A stretch of DNA of 64,000 nt. Origin: Rubellimicrobium arenae (lineage in GTDB: Bacteria; Pseudomonadota; Alphaproteobacteria; Rhodobacterales; Rhodobacteraceae). The notes beneath the pieces are model-generated. The model saw nothing but the letters and a program-made list of their open reading frames with translations, was not told the DNA's origin and did no database searches. A program made the position numbers and the translations under genes. Below, one piece after another: positions 7,914 through 16,877 of the stretch. Each line of letters begins with the position of its first letter. Position 1 is the stretch's first letter. The DNA is taken from contig NZ_JAFMST010000008.1 in NCBI RefSeq assembly GCF_017916275.1, forward strand, positions 46,024 to 110,023, in the 5' to 3' direction.

Positions 7914-8723
7914 GTGGCGCATATCATCGTCGTGGGCAACGAAAAGGGCGGGGCGGGCAAGTCCACCGTTGCCATGCACGTCGCCTTGGCGCTGGCGCGG
8001 ATGGGACACCGGGTGGGGACGATCGACCTCGACCTGCGCCAGCGCTCGCTGGGCCGCTACATCGAGAACCGGCTCCGCTTTCTCGGGAAGGAGGGCCTCG
8101 ACCTTCCGACCCCGCGCGACATGCTGCTCCCCGACATCGACGAGGATGCGGTGCCCCCGGGGGAGAACGCGTCGGACCTGCGGCTGTCCGCCGCCGTTGC
8201 CGCCCTCGAGCCGGACTCGGACTTCATCGTCATCGACTGCCCCGGATCGCATACCCGCTTCGCCCAGGTCGCCCACAGCCTGGCCGACACGCTGGTGACG
8301 CCGCTCAACGACAGCTTCGTGGACTTCGACCTGCTGGCCCGGATCGACACCGACGGAGAGAAGATCCTCGGCCCCTCGGTCTATGCCGAGATGGTCTGGA
8401 GCGCGCGGCAGCTTCGCGCCCAGGCCGGCCTGGCCCCCATCGACTGGATCGTGCTGCGGAACCGGCTGGGCAGCCAGGCCATGCTGAACAAGCAGCGGAT
8501 GGAGGCGGCGCTGGCCCGGCTCGCCAAGCGGATCGGCTTCCGGGTCGGGCCCGGGTTCAGCGAACGCGTGGTCTTCCGGGAGCTGTTCCCCCGCGGCCTC
8601 ACCCTGCTGGACCTCAGGGACATCGGCGTCAACAGCCTCAGCATGTCCAACGTGGCGGCCCGGCAGGAGCTGCGCGAGCTTGTCCGCGCGCTGGGCCTGC
8701 CAGGGGTGGAGGTGCGGTTCTGA
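7914..8723 (+). CDS. mipZ: Division-plane positioning ATPase MipZ
   Basis: 269-residue ParA/MinD-family ATPase. In alphaproteobacteria MipZ forms a gradient with ParB at the poles and blocks FtsZ polymerisation away from midcell. It starts at GTG (MAHIIVVGNEKGGAGKSTVAMHVALALA) with the deviant Walker A motif. The switch region TIDLDLRQRSLGRYIENR, the Walker B-like FIVIDCPGSHTRFAQVAHSLADTLVTPLNDSFVDFD and the late block DWIVLRNRLGSQAMLNKQRMEAAL with KRIGFRVGPGFSERVVFRELFPRGLTLLDL match Caulobacter MipZ rather than generic ParA. It stands alone next to a bactofilin, another cell-shape or division factor. Confidence 0.93.
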   Translation: MAHIIVVGNEKGGAGKSTVAMHVALALARMGHRVGTIDLDLRQRSLGRYIENRLRFLGKEGLDLPTPRDMLLPDIDEDAVPPGENASDLRLSAAVAALEPDSDFIVIDCPGSHTRFAQVAHSLADTLVTPLNDSFVDFDLLARIDTDGEKILGPSVYAEMVWSARQLRAQAGLAPIDWIVLRNRLGSQAMLNKQRMEAALARLAKRIGFRVGPGFSERVVFRELFPRGLTLLDLRDIGVNSLSMSNVAARQELRELVRALGLPGVEVRF

Positions 8724-8834
8724 CGCAGGTGGGCCGGCTCTTCGGGCGCGCGCACGCGGGGACCTTGCCAGGCCAGCCCCAGTCGGGCTTCATGCGCGCA
8801 AGGGGTGCCCCGTCGCCCGAAGGGAGAATGAATC

Positions 8835-9209
8835 ATGGCCATCAGCAGCGGCGCCGCCGTCAATCCCGGTCCCGCGCCCTATGGCGCGCAGGGTGGGCGG
8901 TCGCACCTGATCGCCGGCACCCGGATCGTCGGCGACATCACCGCTCCGGGCCTTCTTGAGATTCAGGGCGAGGTCGAGGGGCGGGTGATCGCCGATTCGG
9001 TCGTGATCGAGGAGCGTGGCACCGTCAACGGAGAGGTGCAGGCCGCGGCCGTCGGCGTGAAGGGCACCTTCACGGGCCATATCTCGGGCGGGGCGGTGCG
9101 GGTTCATGCCACGGCGCGTCTGTCGGGGACCATCCGCTACGAGACGCTGAGCATCGATAGCGGGTCCGAGATCACGGCAACCTGCGAACGCGCTCAGACA
9201 GGCAGCTGA
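8835..9209 (+). CDS. Bactofilin (polymer-forming cytoskeletal protein)
   Basis: 124-residue protein of the bactofilin (DUF583) family, which self-assembles into beta-helical filaments that organise envelope enzymes or stalks. A disordered N-terminal ~25 residues precedes the repeat core: SHLIAGTRIVGDITAPGLLEIQGEVEGRVIADSVVIEERGTVNGEVQAAAVGVKGTFTGHI, with the periodic Gly/hydrophobic pattern of the right-handed beta-helix. The tail is short and polar. GGAG lies eight bases before the ATG. No peptidase partner (often seen beside bactofilins) is adjacent. Confidence 0.88.
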   Translation: MAISSGAAVNPGPAPYGAQGGRSHLIAGTRIVGDITAPGLLEIQGEVEGRVIADSVVIEERGTVNGEVQAAAVGVKGTFTGHISGGAVRVHATARLSGTIRYETLSIDSGSEITATCERAQTGS

Positions 9210-9457
9210 TTCAGCCCTTCCACGGCCAACCCCAGCCCCTGCCCGCTCCGGCGACCTTCAGGCTGTCGTTCGGATTGCCGATCCGCGACCGCACCCAAGT
9301 TCCCGCTTGAACGAGGGCCGTCGGAGCAGACCCTAGTCACAGCCGGACACACCCGCTTCCCCTGCTGCCTTGGGACGTTCAGCTTGCAGGCAGCGTCATT
9401 GCCGCAGCCCTGCCGTGAACGCTGCAACTCATAGACTAGGGAGGACTTGGGAGTTTC

Positions 9458-9534
9458 TGGCGCGCTGGGGAGGATTCGAACCCCCGACCCCTTGATTCGT
9501 AGTCAAGTACTCTATCCAACTGAGCTACCAGCGC
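9458..9534 (-). tRNA. tRNA-Arg (anticodon ACG), CCA encoded
   Basis: 77 nt including the encoded 3' CCA (9458-9460). The cloverleaf folds well: acceptor GCGCTGG with CCAGCGC, D arm TAGCTC...GAGT, anticodon stem CTTGA/TCAAG around loop CTACGAA (anticodon ACG), and TTCGAAT in the T loop. The ACG anticodon is expected to be deaminated to ICG by TadA to read CGU, CGC and CGA. It lies downstream of the sensor kinase on the same strand but has its own promoter candidate. Confidence 0.95.
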
Positions 9535-9550
9535 GCGGCAGAGTGGGGCG

Positions 9551-9579
9551 GATGTAACCGTGCCAGCGGGGGTTGGCAA
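9551..9579 (-). promoter_or_regulatory. Candidate sigma-70 promoter for tRNA-Arg
   Basis: On the - strand: TTGCCA (9574-9579), 17-bp spacer, TACATC (9551-9556). Transcription would start about 10 bases before the tRNA 5' end, the distance expected for a tRNA gene. Confidence 0.5.
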
Positions 9580-9633
9580 GAGCCATTCGGCATCCGGATC
9601 GCTGGTTGCCGCAAGGTCCACCTGCGTGGGCCG

Positions 9634-11103
9634 TCACTCGGCTGCTTCGGAGCTTCCGCGATGGAGCGGCTCCTCCTCGCTCCCTTCTTCAGGGAGAGCC
9701 ACGGCCGGGTTGGGCGGGGCCAGATGGACGTCTTCCTTGGGCAGCCGGATCGCGAACTGCGTGCCGCTCGGATCGCTACGACGCAGCTGAAGCTGACCCC
9801 CATGGCCCTGGATGATCTCGTTCGCGATGGCGAGGCCCAGGCCCGTCCCGCCCTTGGTGGCGCCGCCCTGGAACGCCTGGAACAGATGCTCGCGCGCACG
9901 GGGCGGGAGGCCCGGACCCGTGTCGGTCACGAAGATCCACCAGGCCTCGTCATCCTCCTCGGCCGAGAGTCCGATCTCGCCCGGCTTGCCGCTGGCCGCG
10001 ATCGCCTGCCGGGCGTTCCGCACGAGGTTGAGGATCACGCGATACAACTGCTCCCCGTCGGCGCGCACGGTCATTCCGGCGGGAATGTTCTCGCTGAAGG
10101 AGATGTCGGCTTCGCCCGCCGCGAGCCTTTCCCCATCCACCACCTCGGCCACGATGGCCGCCAGGGGCACGCGGGTCAGGCGGGGCGGCGGCTCCTCGAC
10201 GCGGCCGAAGGCGAGCGTCGATTCGCAAAGGCTGATCGCCCGCGACAGGGAGGCCACGATCTTGGGAGCCATCCGCCGCACCAGCGGGTCCTCGGTCTCC
10301 TCGAGGCGGTCCACGAAGAGCTGGGCGGACGCCAGGATGTTGCGAAGGTCGTGGCTGATCTTGGCCACGGCGCTGCCCAGCTGCGCCAGTCGCGCCCGCT
10401 GCCGAAGCGCCCCGGTCAGCTGCGTCTGCATGCTCCGCAAGGCCTCCTCGGCTTCCCGCAGCTCGGTCACCGAGGCGGTGGGCGCGATGATCCGGCGCGC
10501 ATCCTCGGGCGCGGCGGCGTAGGCGCGCATATGCCCCACGACCCGGTCGATCGGACGTAGCAGCAGCACGCGCACCGCAAAGAACAGCAGCGCGGCGGTG
10601 AGGATCGTGATCACCGCCGACAGCGTCAGCACGCGCACCCCGTCTTCGATCATCGCGCGGCGGAGGGGCGCCTGGTCCAGTGTGACCTCGATCAGGATGC
10701 CCCCCTTCTGCACGGGACTGCCGATCACCCGGATGATGCGGTCCTCCGAATCGGCCAGGGTAGCCAGGGCGTCGCGGATCAGCGTCATGGCCGACGCGTC
10801 GCGCAGGTCGTAGGTCGCATAGATCGGCTCGGGGATCGGAGAGCTGAGCGCCAGCTGCCGCATCTCGTCCCGGCGCAGGACGACGTTGTAGACGCCGGCG
10901 TTGTCCAGCAGCTCCTGCTCGAGCGATTCGTCCAGGGAATCGGCGGCCAGAAGGGCCAGCGAGGCGATCTGCGCCGCTTCGAGCCGCAGTTCGAGGTAGT
11001 TCACCCGCGACCGGGCGACGGACGGCACGAAGATCAGGACCTCCGCCAGCATGACGAAGGCCGCCGTCAGGATCAGGAACCGCCCCGAGAGCGAGTTCAG
11101 CAT
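9634..11103 (-). CDS. Membrane sensor histidine kinase (orphan)
   Basis: 489-residue two-component kinase. TM1 is at about residues 8-28, followed by a ~130-residue periplasmic sensor region, TM2 at about 158-182 (LTLSAVITILTAALLFFAVRVLLL) and a HAMP-like linker. The phosphoacceptor is His251 in AKISHDLRN. The ATPase domain has ILNLVRNARQAIA (N box), FVTDTGPGLPP (G1) and GGTGLGLAIA (G2). There is no linked response regulator: the neighbours are tRNA-Arg and the divergent rpmH operon. Signal and partner are unknown. The ISHDLRN/NARQAI type resembles NtrB-like kinases more than EnvZ-like ones, but this is a loose impression. Confidence 0.9.
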   Translation of the reverse strand: MLNSLSGRFLILTAAFVMLAEVLIFVPSVARSRVNYLELRLEAAQIASLALLAADSLDESLEQELLDNAGVYNVVLRRDEMRQLALSSPIPEPIYATYDLRDASAMTLIRDALATLADSEDRIIRVIGSPVQKGGILIEVTLDQAPLRRAMIEDGVRVLTLSAVITILTAALLFFAVRVLLLRPIDRVVGHMRAYAAAPEDARRIIAPTASVTELREAEEALRSMQTQLTGALRQRARLAQLGSAVAKISHDLRNILASAQLFVDRLEETEDPLVRRMAPKIVASLSRAISLCESTLAFGRVEEPPPRLTRVPLAAIVAEVVDGERLAAGEADISFSENIPAGMTVRADGEQLYRVILNLVRNARQAIAASGKPGEIGLSAEEDDEAWWIFVTDTGPGLPPRAREHLFQAFQGGATKGGTGLGLAIANEIIQGHGGQLQLRRSDPSGTQFAIRLPKEDVHLAPPNPAVALPEEGSEEEPLHRGSSEAAE

Positions 11104-11219
11104 GGCCCGGGCCTCATCGATCTTCGCGCCTTACCTAGAGCACGCTCGCGGATTTGTGTATGCCGCGCGAGGTAAACGGCCGAATAACGTCCGAGGTCCC
11201 ATGAACGCCCTGCGGCGCG

Positions 11220-11248
11220 TTGACAGGGGACGCCCCTGACTCTATGGG
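11220..11248 (+). promoter_or_regulatory. Sigma-70 promoter of the rpmH operon
   Basis: A consensus TTGACA (11220-11225), a 17-bp spacer and TATGGG (11243-11248), 62 bp before the rpmH ATG. The spacer begins with a small GGGG-CCCC palindrome. One of the best promoter matches in the window. Confidence 0.65.
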
Positions 11249-11309
11249 ACGGGCTTCGGATGATGCGCGCGGGCCGTGAGGGCCCGGTCGCGCCTTAGGA
11301 GTTCGCGAC

Positions 11310-11444
11310 ATGAAACGCACCTTCCAACCCTCGAACCGCGTGCGCAAGGCCCGTCATGGTTTCCGTGCCCGCATGGCCACCAAGGGCGGCCGCAAGGTCC
11401 TGAACGCCCGCCGCGCCCGCGGCCGCAAGGTCCTCTGCGCCTGA
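11310..11444 (+). CDS. rpmH: 50S ribosomal protein L34
   Basis: 44-residue, Arg/Lys-rich protein with the complete L34 sequence, from [18 protein letters not shown] to the [16 protein letters not shown] ending. It is too short for the usual gene cut-off, but its position directly upstream of rnpA and yidD makes it certain. Its stop overlaps the probable CTG start of rnpA. Confidence 0.98.
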   Translation: MKRTFQPSNRVRKARHGFRARMATKGGRKVLNARRARGRKVLCA

Positions 11445-11791
11445 GCCTGCACCCGCAGGTCCTGACCAAGCGCGCCGATTTCATGCGCGCTTCCAGTGCC
11501 CTGCGTGCCTCGACCCCTGGCTTCACGCTCCAGGCCCGCCCGCGGGCCGAGGGCGAGGCCGAGGGCGTCAGGGTCGGCTTCACCTGCTCCAAGAAGGTCG
11601 GCAACGCCGTCGCCCGCAACCGTGCCAAGCGCCGGCTGCGCGAGGTGGCGCGCTCCATCCTGACCAGCGAAGGTCGGGCCGGATGGGATTATGTCCTGAT
11701 CGGCCGCCCCCAGGTGACCGCCGCCCTGCCCTTCGCGCAGCTCCTGTCGGACCTGTCGCGCGCGCTCGCCCGCGTGCATCGCGCGCCATGA
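11441..11791 (+). CDS. rnpA: Ribonuclease P protein component (non-canonical start)
   Basis: Protein subunit of RNase P, which trims tRNA 5' leaders with the M1 RNA. The conserved body is present: [15 protein letters not shown], then [28 protein letters not shown], with the RNR motif, and [12 protein letters not shown]. No ATG, GTG or TTG occurs in this frame between 11279 and the LTKRADF block. I place the start at CTG 11441, which overlaps the rpmH stop as CTGA, like the ATGA/GTGA junctions elsewhere here; AAGG lies 10 bases upstream. The alternative is GTG 11276, which would nest rpmH wholly inside rnpA. An ATG at 11483 would cut into the conserved N-terminus. Confidence 0.85.
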   Translation: MSLHPQVLTKRADFMRASSALRASTPGFTLQARPRAEGEAEGVRVGFTCSKKVGNAVARNRAKRRLREVARSILTSEGRAGWDYVLIGRPQVTAALPFAQLLSDLSRALARVHRAP

Positions 11792-12009
11792 CCCCGGCGG
11801 CCCGAGTGCTGGCCGTGCCGGTGCGGGCCTATCGCCTTGTGCTTTCGCCGTGGGTCGGCCACGGCTGCCGCTATACCCCCACCTGCTCGGCCTATGCCTT
11901 GCAGGCGCTGGAGCGGCATGGGGCAGTCAAGGGCGGCTGGCTCGCGCTTCGGCGGATCGGGCGCTGCCATCCCTGGGGCGGGTTCGGCGTGGACGACGTG
12001 CCCGACTGA
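11788..12009 (+). CDS. yidD: Membrane protein insertion efficiency factor YidD
   Basis: 73-residue protein with the full YidD signature: [59 protein letters not shown]. YidD associates with the inner membrane and helps YidC-dependent insertion; the cysteines may bind a metal. ATGA overlap with rnpA. The usual rpmH-rnpA-yidD-yidC order is interrupted here by ttcA and a GGDEF/EAL gene before yidC at 14991. Confidence 0.95.
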   Translation: MTPAARVLAVPVRAYRLVLSPWVGHGCRYTPTCSAYALQALERHGAVKGGWLALRRIGRCHPWGGFGVDDVPD

Positions 12010-12041
12010 AGGTATTCGCGGACCGCCTCCGGAGACGCGCC

Positions 12042-12929
12042 ATGCTCGACGACATCGATGCCCCCGACGACATCCATCCGCTCTTTGCGGGTGCCCCCAA
12101 GAGCACGGAATTCCGCAAGCTCCGCAAGCGGCTCGTGCAGGACGTGCGCGAGGCCATCGACAGCTACGGCATGATCGAGCCCGGCACGCGCTGGCTCGTC
12201 TGCCTGTCCGGCGGCAAGGACAGCTACACGCTGCTCGCGATCCTGCACGAGCTGCAATGGCGTGGCCTCCTGCCGGTGGACCTGCTGGCCTGCAACCTCG
12301 ATCAGGGGCAGCCCGGCTTTCCGGCGACGGTCCTGCCCGAATTTCTGGCCCGCATGAACGTGCCGCATCGGATCGAGTATCAGGACACCTATTCGGTCGT
12401 GACCTCCAAGATCCCCGAGGGCAAGACCTACTGCTCCCTGTGCTCGCGCCTGCGGAGGGGAAACCTGTATCGCATCGCGCGGGAGGAGGGCTGCTCGGCC
12501 GTCGTGCTGGGGCACCACCGCGACGACATCCTCGAGACCTTCTTCCTCAACCTGTTCCACGGCGGGCGGCTCGCCACGATGCCGCCCAAGCTCCTCAACG
12601 AGGAGGGCGACCTTTTCGTGCTGCGCCCCCTGGCCCATGTGGCCGAGGCGGATTGCGACCGCTTCGCCCGGGCGATGAACTATCCGATCATTCCCTGCGA
12701 CCTTTGCGGCAGCCAGGAGGGCCTTCAGCGCGTGCAGGTCAAGGCGCTCCTGGACGATTGGGAACGCCGCTCTCCGGGGCGGCGGCAGAAGATGTTCCGG
12801 GCGCTGACCACGGTCCGCCCCTCGCACCTGCTCGATCCTGATCTGTTCGACTTCCTAAGCCTGGCCCGGAACCCCGAGCGCAAGGGCAAGCCGGACGGCG
12901 ATCGCGACGGGATTCCTACCCTTCGTTAA
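12042..12929 (+). CDS. ttcA: tRNA 2-thiocytidine(32) synthetase TtcA
   Basis: 295-residue iron-sulfur enzyme that thiolates C32 of some tRNAs, including arginine tRNAs. The PP-loop [10 protein letters not shown] adenylates the base. Two CxxC pairs, [11 protein letters not shown] and PCDLCGSQE, supply the cysteines for the [4Fe-4S] cluster. [19 protein letters not shown] is the family core. GGAG lies seven bases before the ATG. It starts 32 bp after yidD and so probably belongs to the rpmH operon. Confidence 0.93.
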   Translation: MLDDIDAPDDIHPLFAGAPKSTEFRKLRKRLVQDVREAIDSYGMIEPGTRWLVCLSGGKDSYTLLAILHELQWRGLLPVDLLACNLDQGQPGFPATVLPEFLARMNVPHRIEYQDTYSVVTSKIPEGKTYCSLCSRLRRGNLYRIAREEGCSAVVLGHHRDDILETFFLNLFHGGRLATMPPKLLNEEGDLFVLRPLAHVAEADCDRFARAMNYPIIPCDLCGSQEGLQRVQVKALLDDWERRSPGRRQKMFRALTTVRPSHLLDPDLFDFLSLARNPERKGKPDGDRDGIPTLR

Positions 12930-13011
12930 CTGTATTCTCAGACTCTCTGCCTAAGCGTGTGCGCCAGGGCGGCACGGAATCGCCGGACTGCCAGGAACGC
13001 AGGAGGCGTGA

Positions 13012-14523
13012 ATGCCGATCGTCAGCCGACTGGTCAAAGGCGCGCATCACCTGCGCGCGCAGCCATATCCTTGCGCCATGGCCCTGGCGGCCCTGACGGC
13101 CGGAGCCTTTGGGGGTGGCTGGCCTCTCCTGTCGGCAGGCGCAGTGATCTGCGTGGGGCTGGTTCTCGCGCCCCTGGCGGACCCCGAGGCCCATGAGCGA
13201 CAGGACGGGATCACCGGGCTGGGCCTTCGGACCGATCTCGTCGATGCGCTTGAGGCGAATCTTCACGAGGCGAGGCGCACCGGCCTCGGCACCGCGACCA
13301 TGGTCCTTGAGATCGAGCATTTCCGCCAGATCGAGACACAGCACGACCGCCGGGACGTCGAGCGAATCCTCCGGATCACCGCCGACAGGCTGGTGGCCGC
13401 TCTGGAGGCCGACACCTTCGCGCGGCTGGAGGGTGCCACCTTCGCGGTGGCGCTGGCAACGGCCGGAGACCTGGGCCAGGCGCTGCGCCTGGCAGGACAT
13501 GTTCAGCGGACCCTGTCCGAGCCCATCGCCCTTGGCGGCAGGAACCTTCACCCGACGATCTCGGTCGGCCTCGCGTTGCAGGACAGGACCAAGGCGCCGA
13601 CCGGCGAGTCGATGCTCCAGGCGGCCACGATCGCCCTGCTTGAGGCTCAGCGCAGCGGTCCGGGGGCCATCCGAAGCTACTCGGATGCCATGAGGGCCCG
13701 AATCGGATCGCGTGACGACCTCGTCCGAGAGGTCGCCGGAGCCCTGGACCGAGGGGAGATCCGGCCCTTCTTCCAACCTCAGGTCTGCGCCCGGACGGGC
13801 GATCTCAGCGGCTTCGAAACGCTCGCCCGCTGGCAGCACCCGTCCCGCGGGCTGATTCCACCGATGGAGTTCCTGCCCGCCGTCGAAGAGGCCGGGCTCA
13901 TGGGCCGGCTGGGCGAAGTGATGCTTCAAAGCGCGCTGCGCGCCCTCCACGATTGGGACTCGGCAGGGGTCCGCGTGCCCCATGTTGGCGTGAACCTCTC
14001 GTCCACGGAGCTTCGGGATCCCCGGCTCGTCGACCGCATCAGCTGGGAACTGGACCGGTTCGATCTTTCAGCGGATCGCTTGGTCATCGAAGTGCTGGAA
14101 ACAGTGGTTGCCGCCCATTCGGATGACATGCTGATCCGCAACCTGGCGGGTCTGGCCAAGATCGGCTGCTGCCTCGACCTCGATGATTTCGGAACGGGCC
14201 ATGCCTCGATCACGACCATCCGCCGGTTCTCCATCGAGCGGATCAAGATCGACCGCAGCTTCGTCACCCGCATCGATGAGGATCCGGAACAGCAGGGGAT
14301 GGTGGCCGCGATCCTGACCATGGCCGACCGGCTGGGCCTCGACACGGTGGCCGAAGGGGTCGAGACCCGGGGAGAGCAGTCCATGCTGGCGCAGTTGGGG
14401 TGCGGCCATGTCCAAGGATTCGGCATCGCCCGGCCCATGCCCTTCGCCAACACCTCCGCATGGATCAGAGCGTGGGATGACAGGAACGAAGCGGGCCCGC
14501 CGCGGCAACTCAGGGCGGTCTGA
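13012..14523 (+). CDS. EAL-domain phosphodiesterase with degenerate GGDEF domain
   Basis: 503-residue c-di-GMP protein. Two short hydrophobic stretches near residues 20-55 may anchor it in the membrane. The GGDEF domain (about 65-215) has EGATF (140-144) at the signature position, so cyclase activity is very unlikely. The EAL domain (about 240-495) reads ETLARW for EALxRW at 269-274 and keeps VNLSSTEL, IEVLET, DLDDFGTG (389-396), KIDRSFV and AEGVET (447-452), so it is plausibly an active phosphodiesterase. AGGAGG precedes the ATG. The degenerate domain may bind GTP as an allosteric input, as in some known relatives. Confidence 0.9.
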   Translation: MPIVSRLVKGAHHLRAQPYPCAMALAALTAGAFGGGWPLLSAGAVICVGLVLAPLADPEAHERQDGITGLGLRTDLVDALEANLHEARRTGLGTATMVLEIEHFRQIETQHDRRDVERILRITADRLVAALEADTFARLEGATFAVALATAGDLGQALRLAGHVQRTLSEPIALGGRNLHPTISVGLALQDRTKAPTGESMLQAATIALLEAQRSGPGAIRSYSDAMRARIGSRDDLVREVAGALDRGEIRPFFQPQVCARTGDLSGFETLARWQHPSRGLIPPMEFLPAVEEAGLMGRLGEVMLQSALRALHDWDSAGVRVPHVGVNLSSTELRDPRLVDRISWELDRFDLSADRLVIEVLETVVAAHSDDMLIRNLAGLAKIGCCLDLDDFGTGHASITTIRRFSIERIKIDRSFVTRIDEDPEQQGMVAAILTMADRLGLDTVAEGVETRGEQSMLAQLGCGHVQGFGIARPMPFANTSAWIRAWDDRNEAGPPRQLRAV

Positions 14524-14990
14524 GGCGGGATGCCGCCCCGAGGGAATGCAGGAGCAGATCCGGGCGGCGAGACCCCAAGGTCAAGACGGACGGCTGCGCC
14601 CCCTGCGGGAACCGGAACGGGGGACAGGACCGAATGGGGCATGTCGGCCCAAGGCGACATCTGGAGAACACGAAGGCCGACCCGCAGCCCGAAAGTCCGA
14701 TGGCACATCAGACCGGCAGCCAGCGACCGAACGGGCAGTCGGAGCCGCACGAACGGTTCCCGGGCCCTGGCCTAGCCGTTCGCTCGGTGGAGCCACGGAC
14801 GCTCCGGGCCGCGCTTGCCGCCCGCGCCAAGGGCGCTTCGGCCCCAGGGTCACGCGAAGGTGTTGCCGGACAGCCTCCGCCAGGATTGTTCACGGGCTGA
14901 CTGCGGCCTTCCTTCGCAGGGAAAAGCGCTTGACCTTTCGCCCACTCGGGTCTTGAAGCGCCCAAACGTTTTGCGGCGGGGACCACTCCC
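14524..14990. other. 467-bp gene-free region before yidC
   Basis: Open frames here are GC-rich chance frames (one + frame merely overlaps the end of the EAL gene). I checked for RNase P RNA, tmRNA, SRP RNA and tRNA hallmarks and saw none. The only interpretable element is the candidate yidC promoter near the right end. Confidence 0.5.
14930..14958 (+). promoter_or_regulatory. Candidate promoter for yidC
   Basis: TTGACC (14930-14935), 17-bp spacer, TTGAAG (14953-14958), 32 bp before the yidC ATG. The -35 box is good and the -10 box is weak. Confidence 0.4.
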
Positions 14991-16877
14991 ATGGACGACC
15001 AGAACAAGAACCTCCTCCTGGCGACGGCGCTGAGCTTTGTCGTCATCCTGGCATGGTTCCTGATATTCCCGCCAAAGGAGCAGGCCCCCTCGCCCGATCC
15101 GGCGACCGTGACCTCGCAAACGGTTCCGGAGGCCGTGGCCGCGCCCGACGCCAACGAGGCCGGAGCCGTTGCGGCCGACGCCCTGGAAGAGGTTGCGCCG
15201 GCCGACGCCGCAGCCCGGGTCGCCATCGACACGCCATCCGTGACGGGCTCCCTGTCCCTGAAGGGCGCGCGGCTCGACGATCTTTCGTTGAAAGGCTACC
15301 GCGTCACGCTCGACAGCCCCGACCTGGTCAAGCTGTTGACCCCCGAGGGGTCGCCCTATCCCTACTACGTCGTCAACGGCTGGAAGGCCGACACGGGCGT
15401 CGCCGCCGACGCCGTGCCGGGGCCGGACACTGTCTGGACGCTGGCCGAAGGCGCGCCGCCCCCCGCAGGAGAAGGCGCTCAGTCCACCGAGGATGCGGCG
15501 CCAGCCTCCGCGATCGTGGCAACCCTGAGCCCGGACTCGCCCGTGACCCTGACCTGGGACAATGGCGCCGGCCTCTTGTTCACCCGCGTCATCAGCGTGG
15601 ACGAGAAGTTCATGTTCACGGTGCAGGACACGGTCGCCAACAGCGGCGCATCGGCTGCCACCCTGTCGCCCTACGCCTTCATCGCCCGCGATGGACGCGA
15701 GGAGTCGCGGGCCATGTACATCCTCCACGAAGGCGTGGTCCGGATGTCGGACGGCGAGCTTCAGGAGATCAAGTACAAGGACATCCCCGACCTCGAGGCG
15801 GCGCCGGACGGCTCCCGCCAGGAGTCGATCGATGTCACCGAGAACGGCTGGGTCGGTTTCACCGACAAGTACTGGATGACGACGCTCATCCCCGACCAGG
15901 GCGCGCCCTTCCGGTCCGTCGCGCGCTATCTGCCCGGCGGCGAGGTGTTCCAGACGCTGGCCCAGGAGAACCCCCAGACCGTGGCCCCCGGCCAGCAGGT
16001 GACCGTGGAGAACCGCGTGTTCGCCGGGGCGAAGGAATGGGAGACCATCCGCGCCTACCAGAACGCCGGGGTGAGCCGCTTCATCGACTCCATCGACTGG
16101 GGCTGGTTCTTCTTCCTGACCAAGCCGATGTTCTGGCTCCTGCACCACCTGCACGAGCTTGTGGGCAACATGGGCGTGGCGATCATCGGGCTCACGCTGG
16201 TGATCAAGGCGCTGGTGCTGCCGCTGGCCTGGAAGTCCTACAGCTCGATGGCCCGGATGCGCGAGCTGCAGCCCGAGATCGAGAAGCTCAAGGAGCGGAC
16301 CGGCGAGGACCGCATGGCGCTCCAGCAGGGCATGATGAAGCTCTATCGGGACAACAAGGTGAACCCGGCGTCCGGCTGCCTGCCGGTGCTGATCCAGATC
16401 CCGATCTTCTTCTCGCTCTACAAGGTGATCTTCGTCACCATCGAGTTGCGGCATGCGCCCTTCTTCGGCTGGATCCGCGACCTGTCGGCGCCGGACCCGT
16501 CCTCGATCCTCAACCTGTTCGGTCTGCTGCCCTATGCCGCGCCCGGGGCCGGGTCGGTGCTTCACGCCGTATCGCTCGGGGTGCTGCCGATCCTGCTCGG
16601 CATCTCGATGTGGCTCCAGCAGCGGCTGAACCCCGCCCCCCCGGATCCGACGCAGAAGATGATCTTCGCCTGGATGCCCTGGATCTTCATGTTCACGCTG
16701 GGTGGGTTCGCCTCGGGCCTGGTGCTTTACTGGATCGCGAACAACACCATCACCTTCACCCAGCAATACCTGATCATGCGGAGCCACGGGGCCAAGCCCG
16801 ACGTGTTCGGCAACATCCGCGAGATGCTTCGCCGGACGCCCAAGCCCACCCCCGACGCGCCGCGCAAGGGCAAGTGA
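14991..16877 (+). CDS. yidC: Membrane protein insertase YidC
   Basis: 628-residue Oxa1-family insertase. It starts with an uncleaved signal anchor (NKNLLLATALSFVVILAWFLIFPP), then an Ala/Pro/Glu-rich linker and a large periplasmic beta-sandwich (about 80-370). The C-terminal five-helix core includes DWGWFFFLTKPMFWLLHHLHELVGNMGVAII, the cytoplasmic coiled hairpin MARMRELQPEIEKLKERTGEDRMALQQGMMKLYRDNKVNPASGCLPVLIQIPIFFSLYKV and the last helix FTLGGFASGLVLYWIANN. It has its own promoter and is joined to yihA by a TGATG overlap. Confidence 0.97.
   Translation: MDDQNKNLLLATALSFVVILAWFLIFPPKEQAPSPDPATVTSQTVPEAVAAPDANEAGAVAADALEEVAPADAAARVAIDTPSVTGSLSLKGARLDDLSLKGYRVTLDSPDLVKLLTPEGSPYPYYVVNGWKADTGVAADAVPGPDTVWTLAEGAPPPAGEGAQSTEDAAPASAIVATLSPDSPVTLTWDNGAGLLFTRVISVDEKFMFTVQDTVANSGASAATLSPYAFIARDGREESRAMYILHEGVVRMSDGELQEIKYKDIPDLEAAPDGSRQESIDVTENGWVGFTDKYWMTTLIPDQGAPFRSVARYLPGGEVFQTLAQENPQTVAPGQQVTVENRVFAGAKEWETIRAYQNAGVSRFIDSIDWGWFFFLTKPMFWLLHHLHELVGNMGVAIIGLTLVIKALVLPLAWKSYSSMARMRELQPEIEKLKERTGEDRMALQQGMMKLYRDNKVNPASGCLPVLIQIPIFFSLYKVIFVTIELRHAPFFGWIRDLSAPDPSSILNLFGLLPYAAPGAGSVLHAVSLGVLPILLGISMWLQQRLNPAPPDPTQKMIFAWMPWIFMFTLGGFASGLVLYWIANNTITFTQQYLIMRSHGAKPDVFGNIREMLRRTPKPTPDAPRKGK

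Noticed and set aside
9210..9457. Possible small RNA or gene fragment between the bactofilin gene and tRNA-Arg
   Set aside because: No stable hairpin with U-run, no tRNA fold and no plausible coding frame.
14408..14956. 182-codon + frame overlapping the end of the EAL gene
   Set aside because: Low-complexity Arg/Pro/Gly sequence, no ribosome-binding site, overlaps a solid gene out of frame.
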